A stretch of 51,180 bases of DNA from Clostridiales bacterium (GCA_021203365.1 JAJQBI010000026.1:1-51180), one strand, 5' to 3'; positions 16,486 to 27,782 are shown, numbered from the stretch's first letter. Notes: generated by a model from the sequence alone, not told the origin. A program made the numbers and translations.

Positions 16486-17289
16486 TTACAGTCCCAGAAC
16501 CCGAAAGGCAATGGCAATCCCAAGATAAACTCCAAGGATTCCAAAAGCAATGGAATCCTGCGCATGATAGTGCAGGGGATTCATCTGCGTCCGGTGGTCA
16601 CCGCCGTGGTAGCACCGCGCCTCCATGGCCATAGCCAGGTCGTCCGCCCTGCGGAAAGCGGAAATAAAAAGAGGGACCAGCATGGGAACCATGTTCCGCG
16701 CCTTCTGAATAATATTTCCATTTTCAAAATCCGCACCCCGGGCGATCTGCGCCTTCATGATCTTGTCGGTCTCCTCCAGAAGAATAGGGATAAAACGAAG
16801 GGCAATAGACATCATCATGGCAATTTCATGCACAGGCACATGGATTTTGTTCAATGGGCGAAGCAGCCGCTCCAGCCCGTCTGTCAGCTGATTGGGCGTG
16901 GTGGTCAGAGTCATAAGGGAGGAGCCGATAACCAGATAGGTCAGCCGGATGGCCATCCTCCCGGCCAGGGAAAGGCCTTCCCTGGTAACCTTAAGAAACC
17001 CCCAGCGCCACAAAACCTCTCCCGGCGTGAGAATAATGTTAAAGACCACGGTAATCATCAGAAGGATAAAGACCGATCTCAGTCCCCGAACCATAAATTT
17101 CACCGGCACTTTGGAAAGCGCAATCATAGCCGCCAGGAAAACCGTGGCCACTGCATAGCCCAAAAAGGTATGAAAAACAAAAATCGAAACAATAAAGGCA
17201 ACCGTTCCCACAAGCTTTGTCCGGGGATCCATACGATGCAGCACAGAGTCCGCCGGATAATACTGTCCTATGGTAATATCTCGGATCAT
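16486..17289 (-). CDS. ecfT: ECF transporter transmembrane subunit EcfT
   Basis: A 267-residue integral membrane protein coupling the ATPases EcfA1/EcfA2 to interchangeable vitamin-binding S components. It shows the family start IGQYYPADSVLHRMDPRTK, several hydrophobic helices, and a coupling-helix motif (ALRFIPILLEE). It overlaps ecfA2 by 4 nt (ATGA). No S component is encoded in the window, as expected for a group II (shared) ECF module. Confidence 0.95.
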   Translation of the reverse strand: MIRDITIGQYYPADSVLHRMDPRTKLVGTVAFIVSIFVFHTFLGYAVATVFLAAMIALSKVPVKFMVRGLRSVFILLMITVVFNIILTPGEVLWRWGFLKVTREGLSLAGRMAIRLTYLVIGSSLMTLTTTPNQLTDGLERLLRPLNKIHVPVHEIAMMMSIALRFIPILLEETDKIMKAQIARGADFENGNIIQKARNMVPMLVPLFISAFRRADDLAMAMEARCYHGGDHRTQMNPLHYHAQDSIAFGILGVYLGIAIAFRVLGL

Positions 17290-18170
17290 AGTTCTTCCCT
17301 CCCGTGCAGCAGGGGAGATTTTTCCCGCCGCAGTGCTTCCAGGATACTCTCCTTCGCCTCCTCCACCGTGGTCGCCCCCTTATCCACAGGCAATCCACGT
17401 TCTTCCAGCGCATGCATGATATAAGTGATCTGCGGCGCGGCCAGTCCCATGGCTTCCAGCTCTCTGTAATGGGAAAAAACTTCCTTGGGCGTACTGTCAA
17501 AGGCCACACTGGCCTGATTCATCACAATCAGTCTTTCCACATACCGGGCGATATCCTCCATGCTGTGAGAAACCAGCACAACGGTAATGCCGCGAAGCCT
17601 GTGCAGTTCCGCAATCTCATCCAGGATATCATCCCGCCCCTTTGGATCCAGCCCGGCAGTTGGCTCATCCAGAATCAGGAATTGTGGATTCATGGCAAGC
17701 ACTCCGGCAATGGCTACCCGCTTTTTCTGCCCCCCGGAGAGCTCGAAGGGAGATTTTTCAAGATTCTCATCCGGAAAACCCACCTGGCGCAGCGCCTTTT
17801 TGGCCTCCACTTCCGCCTCTTCTCTGGTTTTTCCCTGATTCATGGGGCCGAAACACACATCAGAGAGCACGTCGCTCTCGAACAGCTGATGCTCCGGATA
17901 CTGAAATACCAGCCCTACCTGGGTCCGCAGCTCCCGGCGGTTGTACTTTTCTCCCCAGATATCCTCCCCGTTGTAGAGAACGGTTCCGGAGGTTGGCTGA
18001 ATCAGGCCGTTCAGATGCTGAATCAGGGTGGATTTTCCGCTTCCGGTATGACCGATGATCCCGATAAACTGCCCTTCCGGAATGACAAGACTGACGTCTT
18101 TCAGGGCGTGAATCTCATAGGCGGTTTCCGGACTGTAGGTGTAAGATACATTTTTTAATTCAATGGGCAT
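17286..18170 (-). CDS. ecfA2: ECF transporter ATPase EcfA2
   Basis: 294 residues. Walker [10 protein letters not shown], signature ELSGGQKKR, Walker [14 protein letters not shown] and switch histidine in LVSHSMED are all intact. It pairs with EcfA1, encoded upstream with a 16-nt overlap, to energise uptake through EcfT. Confidence 0.95.
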   Translation of the reverse strand: MPIELKNVSYTYSPETAYEIHALKDVSLVIPEGQFIGIIGHTGSGKSTLIQHLNGLIQPTSGTVLYNGEDIWGEKYNRRELRTQVGLVFQYPEHQLFESDVLSDVCFGPMNQGKTREEAEVEAKKALRQVGFPDENLEKSPFELSGGQKKRVAIAGVLAMNPQFLILDEPTAGLDPKGRDDILDEIAELHRLRGITVVLVSHSMEDIARYVERLIVMNQASVAFDSTPKEVFSHYRELEAMGLAAPQITYIMHALEERGLPVDKGATTVEEAKESILEALRREKSPLLHGREEL

Positions 18171-19006
18171 AGGGCATTCACCAACTCCTCTGCTGTCAGT
18201 ATTCCTTCCGGTACATCCACGCCGGATTCATGGAGCGCATGGGCGAGAAGAGTTACCTGGGGCACATCCAGTCCCAGATTCTTCAGTCTGTCCACCTGGG
18301 AAAAGATTTCCCGGGGCTTTCCTTCCATAACCAGGTTTCCGCTGTCCATCACATACACCCGGTCTGCGTGGATCACTTCTTCCATATAATGTGTGATAAG
18401 GATCACCGTCACCCTTTCCTGACGGTTCAGCTCTCCCACTGCCTCCAGAACCTCTTTGCGTCCGTTGGGATCCAGCATGGCGGTAGGCTCGTCCAGGACA
18501 ATGCATTTGGGCTTCATAGCCATAACGCCCGCGATGGCCACCCGCTGCTTCTGTCCTCCGGAGAGACGATTGGGTGAATGTTTCCGGTAGGCCGTCATTC
18601 CCACCTTTTCCAGGCTGTCCAGCACCCGCTTCCAGATATCTTCGGCAGGGATTCCCATGTTCTCCGGGCCAAAGCCCACATCCTCTTCCACCACCGTCCC
18701 GATGATCTGGTTGTCCGGATTCTGAAAAACCATCCCGGCTTTCTGGCGGATCTTCCAGAGCTCCGGCTCCCTGGCCGTATCCATGTCATCCACCCAGATG
18801 GTTCCCTGGGTAGGAACCAGAAGAGCATTCATCTGCTTTGCCAGTGTGGATTTGCCGGAGCCGTTGCGCCCCAGAATCGCCACAAAATCTCCCTCCTGAA
18901 TATCCAGGCTCACATCGTGAAGAGCATTCTGCGTATCCACAACATTCCCGTCCTCATCATACCGCAAAAAATCAAATCCCAGTTTAAGTGCTTTGATAAT
19001 CCCCAT
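18155..19006 (-). CDS. ecfA1: ECF transporter ATPase EcfA1
   Basis: 283 residues. Walker [10 protein letters not shown], signature LSGGQKQR, Walker [14 protein letters not shown] and switch histidine LITHYMEE. The N terminus [11 protein letters not shown] is typical for EcfA1. GAGG lies 5-8 nt ahead of the ATG. It starts 11 nt after engB. Confidence 0.95.
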   Translation of the reverse strand: MGIIKALKLGFDFLRYDEDGNVVDTQNALHDVSLDIQEGDFVAILGRNGSGKSTLAKQMNALLVPTQGTIWVDDMDTAREPELWKIRQKAGMVFQNPDNQIIGTVVEEDVGFGPENMGIPAEDIWKRVLDSLEKVGMTAYRKHSPNRLSGGQKQRVAIAGVMAMKPKCIVLDEPTAMLDPNGRKEVLEAVGELNRQERVTVILITHYMEEVIHADRVYVMDSGNLVMEGKPREIFSQVDRLKNLGLDVPQVTLLAHALHESGVDVPEGILTAEELVNALCPLN

Positions 19007-19017
19007 GGTTTCCTCTT

Positions 19018-19635
19018 TTACGCTTTTGTCATCTCCGTCAGGTCTTCTCCCTGCCCGGTGAGAATATCGATCTGCTCCCAGATTTCCTCTCTTCCCTGTT
19101 TTGTCACCGCTGAAAATGGGATAATCCTGCTGGCAGGCCCAAGTCCCAGGCCCTCCTGCAGGATCCTTATACTGTTCTGCACCTGACTTCGCTTCAGCTT
19201 GTCAGACTTGGTCGCGATGATTACCGGTTCATAACCGTTCTCACAGATCCATCTGTACATCTGCCGGTCATTTGCGGAGGGCGCGTGGCGGATGTCCACA
19301 AGCAGAAAAACCGCCCGCAGATCCCTGGAAGTGTGGAGATACCTCTCAATCATTCTTCCCCACTTCGCCTTTTCTGACTCCGGCACCTTCGCGTAGCCAT
19401 AACCCGGCAGATCCACCAGGTAAACGGCTTCGTTTATATTATAGTAATTAATGGTCTGGGTTTTCCCCGGCTGGGCACTGGTGCGGGCCAGAGACTTGCG
19501 GTTCATCAGCCCATTGATCAGGGAGGATTTTCCCACATTGGACTTTCCCGCAAAAGCTACCTCCGGGCGGCCGGTTTCAGGCAGCCGGCTTGTTATTCCA
19601 CAGACAATATCCAGCGATACATTTTTAATTATCAT
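19018..19635 (-). CDS. engB: Ribosome biogenesis GTPase YsxC/EngB
   Basis: A 205-residue TRAFAC GTPase needed for late 50S subunit assembly. G1 is [10 protein letters not shown]3 [10 protein letters not shown] and G4 TKSDK. It follows lon after 8 nt, the usual lon-engB pair of Firmicutes. Confidence 0.96.
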   Translation of the reverse strand: MIIKNVSLDIVCGITSRLPETGRPEVAFAGKSNVGKSSLINGLMNRKSLARTSAQPGKTQTINYYNINEAVYLVDLPGYGYAKVPESEKAKWGRMIERYLHTSRDLRAVFLLVDIRHAPSANDRQMYRWICENGYEPVIIATKSDKLKRSQVQNSIRILQEGLGLGPASRIIPFSAVTKQGREEIWEQIDILTGQGEDLTEMTKA

Positions 19636-19643
19636 AAATTCTC

Positions 19644-21971
19644 TTATCCACGCTCCTCTGTTCCGGCAAGAGCTTCCTTAAGCACATCGCCCATGTCATT
19701 CACATAAGAGATCTGCAGGCCCTCCAGAATTTCCCCATCCATCTCCTCAATGTCCGGTTTATTCTGGCCAGGTACCAGCACTTCCTTTATTCTCGCGTAT
19801 TTGGCGGCCAGAAGCTTTTCCTTCAGTCCCCCGATGGGCAGCACACGTCCCCGCAGAGTGATCTCCCCGGTCATCGCCACATCTGCGCGCACCGGCCGGC
19901 CAATAACTGCGGAAAGCATGGCGGTGGCCATGGTAATTCCCGCGGAGGGGCCGTCCTTTGGCACCGCTCCCTCAGGAATATGTACATGAATGTCATGCTC
20001 CTGAAAAAACTCCTGAGAAATCTCGTATTCTCCGGCCACGGAGCGGATATATGTGATCCCGGCCTGGGCGGATTCCTTCATCACATCGCCCAGCTGCCCC
20101 GTGAGGATCAGCTCACCCTTTCCGGGCATCACATTCACCTCAATCTCCAGGGTATCGCCTCCCACCTGGGTCCAGGCCAGACCCCGGGCAATGCCAACCT
20201 CGTCCTTCTCATTGGCCATCAGGTAATTGTAGCGCTCCTTCCCCAGAAAATCAGAAAGATTTTTCCCGGTGACGGTCACACGTTTTTTCCCATCCTCCAT
20301 AATGGCACGGGCACTCTTTCTGCAGATTCGCCCGATCAGGCGCTCCAGGGAACGAACCCCGGCCTCCTTTGTATAATGATTGATCATTCTCGTGAGAGCG
20401 ATCTTCTGAATGACCAGCTGCCCCTTCTGAATCCCGTTGATCTCCATCTGCTTCGGAATCAGATGTTCCCGGGCGATATGCTCCTTCTCATTTTCCGTAT
20501 ATCCGGAAATCTCGATCAGCTCCATGCGGTCGAGAAGCGGCCTGGGAATCGCCGAAGCGTCATTGGCCGTGGCGATAAACAGAACCTCGGACAGATCCTG
20601 GGGAATCTCGATATAATGATCGTTAAATTTACTGTTCTGCTCCGGATCCAGGACCTCCAGAAGAGCCGAGGAGGTATCTCCCTTATAATCAGAGCTGGTC
20701 TTGTCGATCTCGTCCAGAAGCACCACCGGATTTCCCACCCCGGCCTGCTGCAGGGCCACAGTAACGCGGCCGGGCATGGCGCCCACATAGGTCTTGCGGT
20801 GCCCGCGGATCTCTGCCTCATCCCGCACGCCGCCCAGACAGATACGCACATATTTCCGATTCATGGCCTGGGCTACAGACTGGGCAATGGAAGTCTTGCC
20901 GGTTCCCGGCGGCCCCACCAGACAGAGGATGGGACTTTTTCCCTTTTTTGTCAGTCTGCGGACGGAGAGGAACTCCATGATTCTTTCCTTCACATCCCTC
21001 AGGCCATAATGCCCTTCCTGAAGGATCTTCCAGGCCGCCGCCAGGTCCTCGCTGTCCTTAGAGCGTTTATCCCAGGGCAGAGAGAGCACGGTTTCAATAT
21101 AGCCCCGCAGCACACTGTTCTCTGCAGCGTTCGCGGAAAGACCCGCGTAACGGTCAATCTCCCTGGCAATCTTTTCTTTCACCTGAGGTGAGGCCGGAAG
21201 CTCTCCCAGCTTCGCCCGGAATTCCTCCGCGTCGCCGGAGGTATGATCTTCCCCCAGCTCCTCGCGGATCACCTTAAGCTGCTCCCGCAGAATGTATTCC
21301 CGCTGATTTTTATCCACACGGGCCTTCACCTTCTTCTGCAGGTCTCTGGTAATCTGCAGAACCTCCGTCTCACTGGCCAGGATGGCACCCAGGACCTCAT
21401 AACGGTCCCGCAGGGACACTGCCTCCAGAAACTTCTGCTGATTCTTCCAGCTCATGGGCAGATGAACCGCGATCTGGTCGATCATCCCCTCCACGTCCTC
21501 CATACCGAGAATCTGATTGGCCAGCTCCTTGCTGATCTTTCCGGTCTCCACGCAATAGCGGTGAAAGAGCTCTCTCATTCCCCGGTGCATGGCAGCCCGC
21601 ACCGCCGGAGAATAATCCTCCTCCTTCGCGAAACCGGCTGTCTCCGCCTGGAGATAAGGCTGCTCCTGAGCGAGGCTCAAAAGCTCTCTCCGTTCAATTC
21701 CTTCCACCAGAATCCGGTACAGATCCTGGGGAAGCTTTACTACCTGCTTGATCCAGGCCACCGTCCCGATCTGGTACAGCTCCGGAAATCCCGGCTCCTC
21801 CACCTCCGGATCCCTCTGGGTCAGCAGAAAAACCTTCTGATCATGAAGCATGGCTGCCTCAATGGCTTTGACAGACCGCTGCCTGTTCACATCAAAATGT
21901 ACAATCATACCCGGCAGCACAGTCGTCCCGCGCAGGGCGACGACCGGCAAAATATCCACAGGATTCGTCAT
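19644..21971 (-). CDS. lon: ATP-dependent protease Lon (LonA)
   Basis: A 775-residue cytosolic AAA+ protease. The N-terminal substrate domain (1-200) and coiled-coil region precede Walker [10 protein letters not shown] and Walker B LLDEIDK. The C-terminal protease has the Ser676 (DGPSAG) and Lys719 (GGLKEK) dyad. The start has GAGGAAGGAAC upstream. It lies 18 nt after clpX. Confidence 0.98.
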   Translation of the reverse strand: MTNPVDILPVVALRGTTVLPGMIVHFDVNRQRSVKAIEAAMLHDQKVFLLTQRDPEVEEPGFPELYQIGTVAWIKQVVKLPQDLYRILVEGIERRELLSLAQEQPYLQAETAGFAKEEDYSPAVRAAMHRGMRELFHRYCVETGKISKELANQILGMEDVEGMIDQIAVHLPMSWKNQQKFLEAVSLRDRYEVLGAILASETEVLQITRDLQKKVKARVDKNQREYILREQLKVIREELGEDHTSGDAEEFRAKLGELPASPQVKEKIAREIDRYAGLSANAAENSVLRGYIETVLSLPWDKRSKDSEDLAAAWKILQEGHYGLRDVKERIMEFLSVRRLTKKGKSPILCLVGPPGTGKTSIAQSVAQAMNRKYVRICLGGVRDEAEIRGHRKTYVGAMPGRVTVALQQAGVGNPVVLLDEIDKTSSDYKGDTSSALLEVLDPEQNSKFNDHYIEIPQDLSEVLFIATANDASAIPRPLLDRMELIEISGYTENEKEHIAREHLIPKQMEINGIQKGQLVIQKIALTRMINHYTKEAGVRSLERLIGRICRKSARAIMEDGKKRVTVTGKNLSDFLGKERYNYLMANEKDEVGIARGLAWTQVGGDTLEIEVNVMPGKGELILTGQLGDVMKESAQAGITYIRSVAGEYEISQEFFQEHDIHVHIPEGAVPKDGPSAGITMATAMLSAVIGRPVRADVAMTGEITLRGRVLPIGGLKEKLLAAKYARIKEVLVPGQNKPDIEEMDGEILEGLQISYVNDMGDVLKEALAGTEERG

Positions 21972-21989
21972 ATTCAGTCAGTTCCTTCC

Positions 21990-23300
21990 TCAGGCCGTTT
22001 CCGGTCTGCCCTTCCTCCTGGTCCGGCTCCCTCTGTGCGGAGCCGTTCTGGGAAGGGCAGACTCTCCCCGGACAATCTCCGGCTGTCCGGTTCCCTCCAC
22101 GGCCTCCTTCGTAATCACACATTTCTGTATGGTCTCATCAGAGGGTGTGGTATACATAAGATCCATAAGCGTATTTTCCATAACGGCACGCAGACCGCGG
22201 GCGCCGGTTTTTCTCTCAAGAGCCTTCCGGGCCACCGTCTCCAGCGCATCCTTCTCAAACACAAGGTCCACGCCGTCCAGTTCAAACAGCTTGTCGTACT
22301 GTTTGGTCAGCGCATTCTTGGGTTCTGTCAGGATTCGGATCAGAGCCTCCTCATCCAGTGCGTTCAGGGTGACAACCACCGGAACACGCCCGATAAATTC
22401 CGGAATCAGCCCGTATTTCACAAAATCCTCCGGCATAACATCTTTCAGCACCTCTCCCACATCCCGTTTCTCGGAGACGGACACGTCCGCCCCAAAACCA
22501 ATGGATTTCGTGTCCTGCCGGGCCTCGATAATCTTCTCCAGACCGTCAAAGGCGCCGCCGCAGATAAACAGGATGTTGGTGGTGTCAATCTGGATAAATT
22601 CCTGATGGGGATGCTTCCTTCCACCCTGAGGCGGGACACTGGCCACAGTACCTTCCAGGATCTTCAGAAGAGCCTGCTGTACTCCCTCGCCGGACACATC
22701 CCGGGTAATGGAAACATTTTCCGATTTCCGCGTGATCTTGTCAATCTCATCAATATATATAATACCGTACTGAGCCCGCTCTATATCGTAATCCGCAGCC
22801 TGAATGATTTTCAGAAGAATGTTCTCCACATCCTCCCCCACATAACCGGCCTCCGTCAGAGTGGTCGCGTCCGCAATGGCAAAGGGAACATTCAGAAGTC
22901 TGGCCAGCGTCTGAGCCAGCAGAGTTTTTCCGGAACCTGTAGGCCCAAGCATAAGAATATTGCTCTTCTGCAGCTCCACGTCCAGATTCCTGGACGCCAG
23001 CACTCTCTTGTAATGATTGTAAACCGCCACGGAAAGCGTTTTCTTGGCTTCCTCCTGACCGATTACATAATCATCCAGAATAGAATGAATCTCTTCCGGT
23101 TTCAGCAGATTGATCTCTGTATCATACCCGTCATTCCGCTCAAATTTGGCATATTCCTCCTCCATAATCTCCGTACAGATCGCAACGCATTCATCACAGA
23201 TAAAAGCCCCGTCCGGACCCGCGATCAGCTTGCGGACCTGATCCTCCGATTTGTGACAAAATGAACATCTGAACTTTCCGTCTCTAAATTTTTCTGCCAT
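21990..23300 (-). CDS. clpX: ClpXP unfoldase ClpX
   Basis: 436 residues. The N-terminal C4 zinc finger uses Cys12, Cys15, Cys35 and Cys38. Walker A is GPTGSGKT and Walker [10 protein letters not shown]; the ClpP-docking loop is present as IGF in KSIGFGAD. The last 30 residues are Arg/Pro-rich and extend past the family core. It recognises tagged proteins and feeds them to ClpP, encoded just upstream. Confidence 0.98.
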   Translation of the reverse strand: MAEKFRDGKFRCSFCHKSEDQVRKLIAGPDGAFICDECVAICTEIMEEEYAKFERNDGYDTEINLLKPEEIHSILDDYVIGQEEAKKTLSVAVYNHYKRVLASRNLDVELQKSNILMLGPTGSGKTLLAQTLARLLNVPFAIADATTLTEAGYVGEDVENILLKIIQAADYDIERAQYGIIYIDEIDKITRKSENVSITRDVSGEGVQQALLKILEGTVASVPPQGGRKHPHQEFIQIDTTNILFICGGAFDGLEKIIEARQDTKSIGFGADVSVSEKRDVGEVLKDVMPEDFVKYGLIPEFIGRVPVVVTLNALDEEALIRILTEPKNALTKQYDKLFELDGVDLVFEKDALETVARKALERKTGARGLRAVMENTLMDLMYTTPSDETIQKCVITKEAVEGTGQPEIVRGESALPRTAPHRGSRTRRKGRPETA

Positions 23301-23355
23301 CCGTTCCTATTCCTTTCTGATTGTGGCCAGCGGCCATCTGACTTTTAACGCAGAC

Positions 23356-23383
23356 AAGACTCCTGTGGGCTTACAGGAGTCTT
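23356..23383. other. 11-bp perfect hairpin between clpP and clpX
   Basis: Arms AAGACTCCTGT and ACAGGAGTCTT with a 6-nt loop. No T-run follows on the minus strand, so it may be a processing or stability element or a partial terminator that adjusts clpP over clpX, rather than a full stop. Confidence 0.5.
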
Positions 23384-23394
23384 TTAGGGTTTCA

Positions 23395-23976
23395 TCACTT
23401 ATGAACAACAACACCGTCAATCAGGCCGTATGCTTTGGCTTCCTCCGCAGTCATATAATTGTCGCGGTCCGTATCCTTCTCCACAACCTCCAGCGGCTGC
23501 CCCGTATTCTCAGCGAGAATCTCATTCAGGGTTCTCCTGGTCTTCACGATATGTTCCGCCGCGATCTGGATCTCAGTCGCCTGTCCCTGAGCACCGCCTG
23601 AGGGCTGGTGAATCATAATGGTAGAGTTGGGCAGGGCATAGCGCTTTCCCTTTGTGCCTCCGGCCAGGAGAAAAGCTCCCATGCTGGCCGCCATCCCCAG
23701 ACAGATGGTGGAAACATCGCATTTAATATATTTCATCGTGTCATAGATCGCCATTCCGGCCGTCACAGAGCCCCCGGGACTGTTGATGTAAAGCTGCACA
23801 TCCTTGCCCGGATCCTCCGCCTCCAGAAAAAGGAGCTGCGCCACCACAATGCTGGCGCTGGTCTCATTCACTTCCTCACCGAGAAAAATGATTCGATCCT
23901 TCAGAAGCCTTGAATAGATATCATAGCTTCTCTCTCCTCTGCTGGTCTGTTCAATTACATAAGGTACCAGACTCAT
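23395..23976 (-). CDS. clpP: ATP-dependent Clp protease proteolytic subunit
   Basis: 193 residues with the serine-protease triad Ser98 (GMAASMG), His123 (MIHQP) and Asp172. An upstream TTG (23997) would add seven residues; GGAGG lies 5 nt ahead of the ATG at 23976 and gives the standard N terminus [11 protein letters not shown], so I start there. It forms the tetradecameric chamber used by ClpX. Confidence 0.97.
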   Translation of the reverse strand: MSLVPYVIEQTSRGERSYDIYSRLLKDRIIFLGEEVNETSASIVVAQLLFLEAEDPGKDVQLYINSPGGSVTAGMAIYDTMKYIKCDVSTICLGMAASMGAFLLAGGTKGKRYALPNSTIMIHQPSGGAQGQATEIQIAAEHIVKTRRTLNEILAENTGQPLEVVEKDTDRDNYMTAEEAKAYGLIDGVVVHK

Positions 23977-24015
23977 TTCTGCCTCCATTTCCGACAACTC
24001 TGTCCATCCGGGCAG

Positions 24016-25353
24016 TTATGCCTCTTCCGGCTTCTCAGCCTCTTCTGGCTGCTCAGCCTCCTCCGGCTGTTCAACCTCAACCGCCGCGTCTGCCAGGAAG
24101 GTAATGGCCTTCTGTACGGCCATATCCTCTTTCACCTGATCCAGGTTCGCGCCCAGCATCTCACGGATCTTATCTGTCTCCATATTGTAAGCCTTCGCCA
24201 TCTTTGAAAGTTCTTCCTCTACCTCTTCCTCCGTGGCCTCAATATTTTCCGCTTCCACAATCTTCTCCAGAACCAGACGGGTCTGAATTCTCTGCAGGGC
24301 CTGGGGCTTCATGCTCTCCAGCATCTGGTCCTCGTTCTGACCGGTATACTGGCAGTACTGCTCCATGGACAGTCCCTGAGACTGAAGATTCCTGGAAAAA
24401 TCATCCATCATCTGACGACTCTGCTCTTTGATCATGGGCTCCGGAACATCCATGGAGGCATTCTTCACCGCCTGCTCCACAGCCGCGTTCTCCTTCGCCT
24501 GCCGGGCCTGCTCCGTCTTCTTCTGAGTAAGCCTTTCCTTTACACTGTTCTTATATTCCTCAAAGGTATCAAACTCGGATACATCCTGTGCAAACTCATC
24601 GTCAAGCTCCGGAAGCTCCTTGGTCTCAATCTTCTTCACATCCACCTGGAAAACCGCTTCCTTCCCGGCCAGTTCACTGGCCTGATAATCCTCCGGGAAG
24701 GTAACCTTTACTTCCACATGATCCCCTGTCTTCGCGCCGATCAGCTGATCTTCAAATCCGGGGATAAAGGTGCCGGAGCCAAGAGTCAGAGCATAATCCT
24801 TTCCCTGGCCTCCTTCAAACTCCTCGCCGTCAATAGAACCGGCAAAGTCAATAGTGGCAATGTCCTTCTCCTCGGCGGCCCGGTCCTCCACAGTGATGGT
24901 CCTGGAGTTCATCTCCTGCTCTCTGCGGATCTCGGCATCCGCCTCTTCCTCAGTCACCTCAACCACTGACTTTGGAACCTCCAGGCCCTTATACTCGCCC
25001 AGGGTCACCTCCGGCTTCACAGCCACCTCCGCGGTAAAGATCAATGGCTTTCCCGGCTCCACCTGAGTAATATCCACCGTTGGCTGAGAGACAATGTCCA
25101 GTCCGCTCTCCGCGGCGGCTTTGCTGTACTCATCGGGAAGAATGGCGTTCACTGCGTCCTCAAGGAAAACGCCCTTGCCGTACATCTGCTCAATCAGCTT
25201 TCTGGGAGCCTTGCCCCTGCGGAAGCCCGGAACAGAAATTCTGCCTCTGGATTTCAGATAGACCTGATTCATGGCCTTATCCAGATCCTGAGCGGAAACC
25301 TCAATCGTAAGCTTCGCCATATTATTTTCCATTTTCTCTACCTGTAAACTCAT
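24016..25353 (-). CDS. tig: Trigger factor, ribosome-associated chaperone
   Basis: 445 residues. The N-terminal ribosome-binding domain carries the signature GFRRGKAPRKLIEQ (docks at L23), the FKBP-type prolyl isomerase domain is at about 155-240 (FIPGFEDQLIG), then the helical C-terminal domain. The extreme C terminus adds three tandem six-residue units (EQPEEA, EQPEEA, EKPEEA) from 18-bp repeats, an acidic tail outside the family core. AAGGAGG precedes the start. First gene of the tig-to-truA run. Confidence 0.97.
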   Translation of the reverse strand: MSLQVEKMENNMAKLTIEVSAQDLDKAMNQVYLKSRGRISVPGFRRGKAPRKLIEQMYGKGVFLEDAVNAILPDEYSKAAAESGLDIVSQPTVDITQVEPGKPLIFTAEVAVKPEVTLGEYKGLEVPKSVVEVTEEEADAEIRREQEMNSRTITVEDRAAEEKDIATIDFAGSIDGEEFEGGQGKDYALTLGSGTFIPGFEDQLIGAKTGDHVEVKVTFPEDYQASELAGKEAVFQVDVKKIETKELPELDDEFAQDVSEFDTFEEYKNSVKERLTQKKTEQARQAKENAAVEQAVKNASMDVPEPMIKEQSRQMMDDFSRNLQSQGLSMEQYCQYTGQNEDQMLESMKPQALQRIQTRLVLEKIVEAENIEATEEEVEEELSKMAKAYNMETDKIREMLGANLDQVKEDMAVQKAITFLADAAVEVEQPEEAEQPEEAEKPEEA

Positions 25354-25446
25354 GTTACCTGTTCCTCCTTAATGATCGGGTTCCTGTGTAAAACCCTGGT
25401 TCTATTCACAAAAATACGATACCTCAACTTCCGAAATCGAACAGGG

Positions 25447-25509
25447 CGCCTTCCGTCGGTGCCCTCAAATCCCCGGTATCCCTTTATTTACAGTCATTGA
25501 AGAAGTATA
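25447..25509 (-). promoter_or_regulatory. Candidate tig promoter and leader hairpin
   Basis: An extended -10, TGCTATACT on the minus strand (-10 at 25504-25509), lacks a good -35. About 35 bp downstream the leader has a stem, AGGGCACC pairing with GGCGCCCT (25447-25469). No CIRCE operator is seen. Confidence 0.35.
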
Positions 25510-25582
25510 GCACAATGCCTGTGAAAACGCCAGTATTTTTTCAACATTATTTGGTTTTTTCCATGTTTTTCTCCCGGACGCC

Positions 25583-26137
25583 TCAGTGATATACAATGGA
25601 ACGGGCGATTTCCTCCGCTTTTTCCTCCCCGGAAAGCTGCCGGATCAGGCTAAGGCCAAAATCAATGGCGGTCCCCATACCGCGGCTGGTGGTTACATTC
25701 CCGTCCACCACCACAGGGTCTTCGCAGACTGCGGCCCCCGCAGCCTTAAGCGTCTCAAGAAACGAAGGGTAGGACGTGGCCCTGCGGCCCTTAAGAAATC
25801 CCAGGGACGCGAATACGCTGGGCGCCGCGCAGATGGCCGCAATCTTTCCCCCCTGATTATAAAAATCCGTGAGAAGAGCGGTCAGCGGTTCATAAGCTCC
25901 CAGATACTTTGTTCCCGGCATTCCCCCCGGGAGCACCAGCATCGCCGCGTCTGAAAAATCGGTTTCCCCAAAGAGACGATCCGCCAGAAGGCGAACCCCG
26001 TGAGAGGTTTCCACCTGAATTGTTTCCTTAATAGATATGGTTTCCGTCTCCAGAGAAGCTCTGCGCAGAAGATCCACCGCAGTCAGTCCCTCAATATCCT
26101 CAAAACCGTCTGCCAGAAAAACATACACCTTACCCAT
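25583..26137 (-). CDS. DJ-1/PfpI family protein
   Basis: 184 residues of the DJ-1/YajL type. Glu16 and the nucleophilic Cys103 (AAICAAPSV) are in place, and the LPGG motif is near 69-72. The family includes deglycases, chaperones and ThiJ-like proteins, so the exact activity is open. A longer reading frame starts at 26218, but AGGAGG lies just before the ATG at 26137, which gives the normal N terminus MGKVYVFLADGFED. It lies 140 nt downstream of the MATE gene and may be read from its promoter. Confidence 0.88.
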   Translation of the reverse strand: MGKVYVFLADGFEDIEGLTAVDLLRRASLETETISIKETIQVETSHGVRLLADRLFGETDFSDAAMLVLPGGMPGTKYLGAYEPLTALLTDFYNQGGKIAAICAAPSVFASLGFLKGRRATSYPSFLETLKAAGAAVCEDPVVVDGNVTTSRGMGTAIDFGLSLIRQLSGEEKAEEIARSIVYH

Positions 26138-26276
26138 AAAATTTCCTCCTTTTCCGCCCGGCGCCGGATATGGATTTCCTTCCGGGAATGCTCCCCCGGT
26201 CCACACTGCGCCCTGCACAATTACTTTCTCTTTAATTTAACACACTTTCCCGGGAATGACCACCCATGAAAAAAAC

Positions 26277-27638
26277 TTATGCTTCCAGGCCCGCCGTCCG
26301 CCGCCAGGTCCCCTGACGATAGCGAAGGAAAAAGCAGAGCACCCGGAAAATCCAGTCCACCACCATACCGATCCACACGCCAATGGCGCCGTAGCCCATA
26401 TGCTGCCCCAGAAGAAGGCTCAGCCCGATGCGAAACAGGCACATGGAAAAAATGGAGATTCCCATGGTATATCTCACATCGTTGCAGGCCCGCAGCATAT
26501 TGGGGAAGGTAAAGGCCATGGGCCATAAAAACATGGCCATCCCGTCATGAATCCGCACAAGGATGGCCGCCAGAGCCGTAGTCTCTCCGCTCAGTCCGTA
26601 AAGGGACAGAATCGGATCCAGAAAAAGCAGGATAAATCCGCAAAACAGAAAGGTGAGTCCATAGGTGCACAAAGTCAGCTTCCGGGTATAATACCGGACC
26701 TGGCCCTCATCCCCCGCCCCCACACAGCGTCCGATCACTGTGATCATGGCAAGGTTCATGGCCTGGCCGCCGATGACGCCCATGGCATCCAGACTGTTGG
26801 CAACGCCGTTGGCGGCAATCTGAACCGTGCCGAAGCCGGAGATGATGCTGACCACCACCACGCGCCCCAGCTGAAAAATTCCGTTTTCAATGCCGCTGGG
26901 AATTCCGATATAGTAAATCCGGCGGATCAGGCTCATATCGAAACGGAACCTTCCCCGGTCTATGTGAATCTCCAGCTGAGGATTGCGCAAAAGGACATAG
27001 AGTACAGCCGCGGCAAACACCCTGGAAATCAGAGAGGGGACAGCCACTCCCACCACGCCTGCGTGGAGAACAAAGATTCCGATGGCGTTGCCCACCACGT
27101 TGATCAGGTTCATGACAATGGATACCTTCAACGTGACTCCCGTCCGGTTCATAACGCGGAATATGGCCGCGGTGGCATTGTACACAGCCAGAAAGGGATA
27201 GGAAAAGGCGGATATGGTCATATAGAGCACAGCTGCCTGAAACACATCCTCCTCAATGCTGCCAAAGAACAGGCGGATAATACTGTATCTGGCGGCCAGA
27301 ACCAGAACGGTTCCCGCAAGGGTAAGCAGCAAAGAGGAGACAATCAGCTGCATCACCGAATGACAGGCCTCCTTCTGTTTTTTTGCCCCCAGAAAATGGG
27401 CGGTCACAACCGCGCCTCCCGTGGACAGCGCAGAAAGAATGGCAAAAATCAGATTGTTGAACATATCCACCAGGGACACCCCTGAAACCGCGGCCTCTCC
27501 CGCGTTGGAAACCATCATGGTATCCGCCATGCCCACGGTGATGGCAAGCGTCTGTTCAAGGACCAGCGGCAGAATCAGAATCAGCAGATCATGGTTGGAA
27601 AACAGCCGGGACGCCGGTGTCTTATCATTTGTATTCAA
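26277..27638 (-). CDS. MATE family efflux transporter
   Basis: 453 residues with about 12 hydrophobic helices in two six-helix halves, as in Na+- or H+-driven multidrug and toxin exporters. The start is a TTG at 27638, preceded by GGAGGGAG at 6-nt spacing. The substrate cannot be told. It has its own promoter and is divergent from the CYTH gene. Confidence 0.92.
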   Translation of the reverse strand: MNTNDKTPASRLFSNHDLLILILPLVLEQTLAITVGMADTMMVSNAGEAAVSGVSLVDMFNNLIFAILSALSTGGAVVTAHFLGAKKQKEACHSVMQLIVSSLLLTLAGTVLVLAARYSIIRLFFGSIEEDVFQAAVLYMTISAFSYPFLAVYNATAAIFRVMNRTGVTLKVSIVMNLINVVGNAIGIFVLHAGVVGVAVPSLISRVFAAAVLYVLLRNPQLEIHIDRGRFRFDMSLIRRIYYIGIPSGIENGIFQLGRVVVVSIISGFGTVQIAANGVANSLDAMGVIGGQAMNLAMITVIGRCVGAGDEGQVRYYTRKLTLCTYGLTFLFCGFILLFLDPILSLYGLSGETTALAAILVRIHDGMAMFLWPMAFTFPNMLRACNDVRYTMGISIFSMCLFRIGLSLLLGQHMGYGAIGVWIGMVVDWIFRVLCFFLRYRQGTWRRTAGLEA

Positions 27639-27708
27639 ACGGAACTCCCTCCCCTGTAGTTACTCACCCGGGCGGGCATTCCGGCACCGCACGGGTTTCC
27701 GGTTCCCT

Positions 27709-27736
27709 ATTATAGCATGGGATTTTGATTTTGCAA
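27709..27736 (-). promoter_or_regulatory. Promoter of the MATE gene
   Basis: TTGCAA (27731-27736), 16-bp spacer, TATAAT (27709-27714) with the extended TGC before the -10. Confidence 0.65.
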
Positions 27737-27782
27737 CCCTTCTTACACAGAGAAAAGCCGCAGAGATTCTGTTGAAATTGCC

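Noticed and set aside
25354..25582. CIRCE or CtsR operator before tig-clpP
   Set aside because: No TTAGCACTC-N9-GAGTGCTAA and no tandem heptad matching CtsR sites was seen.
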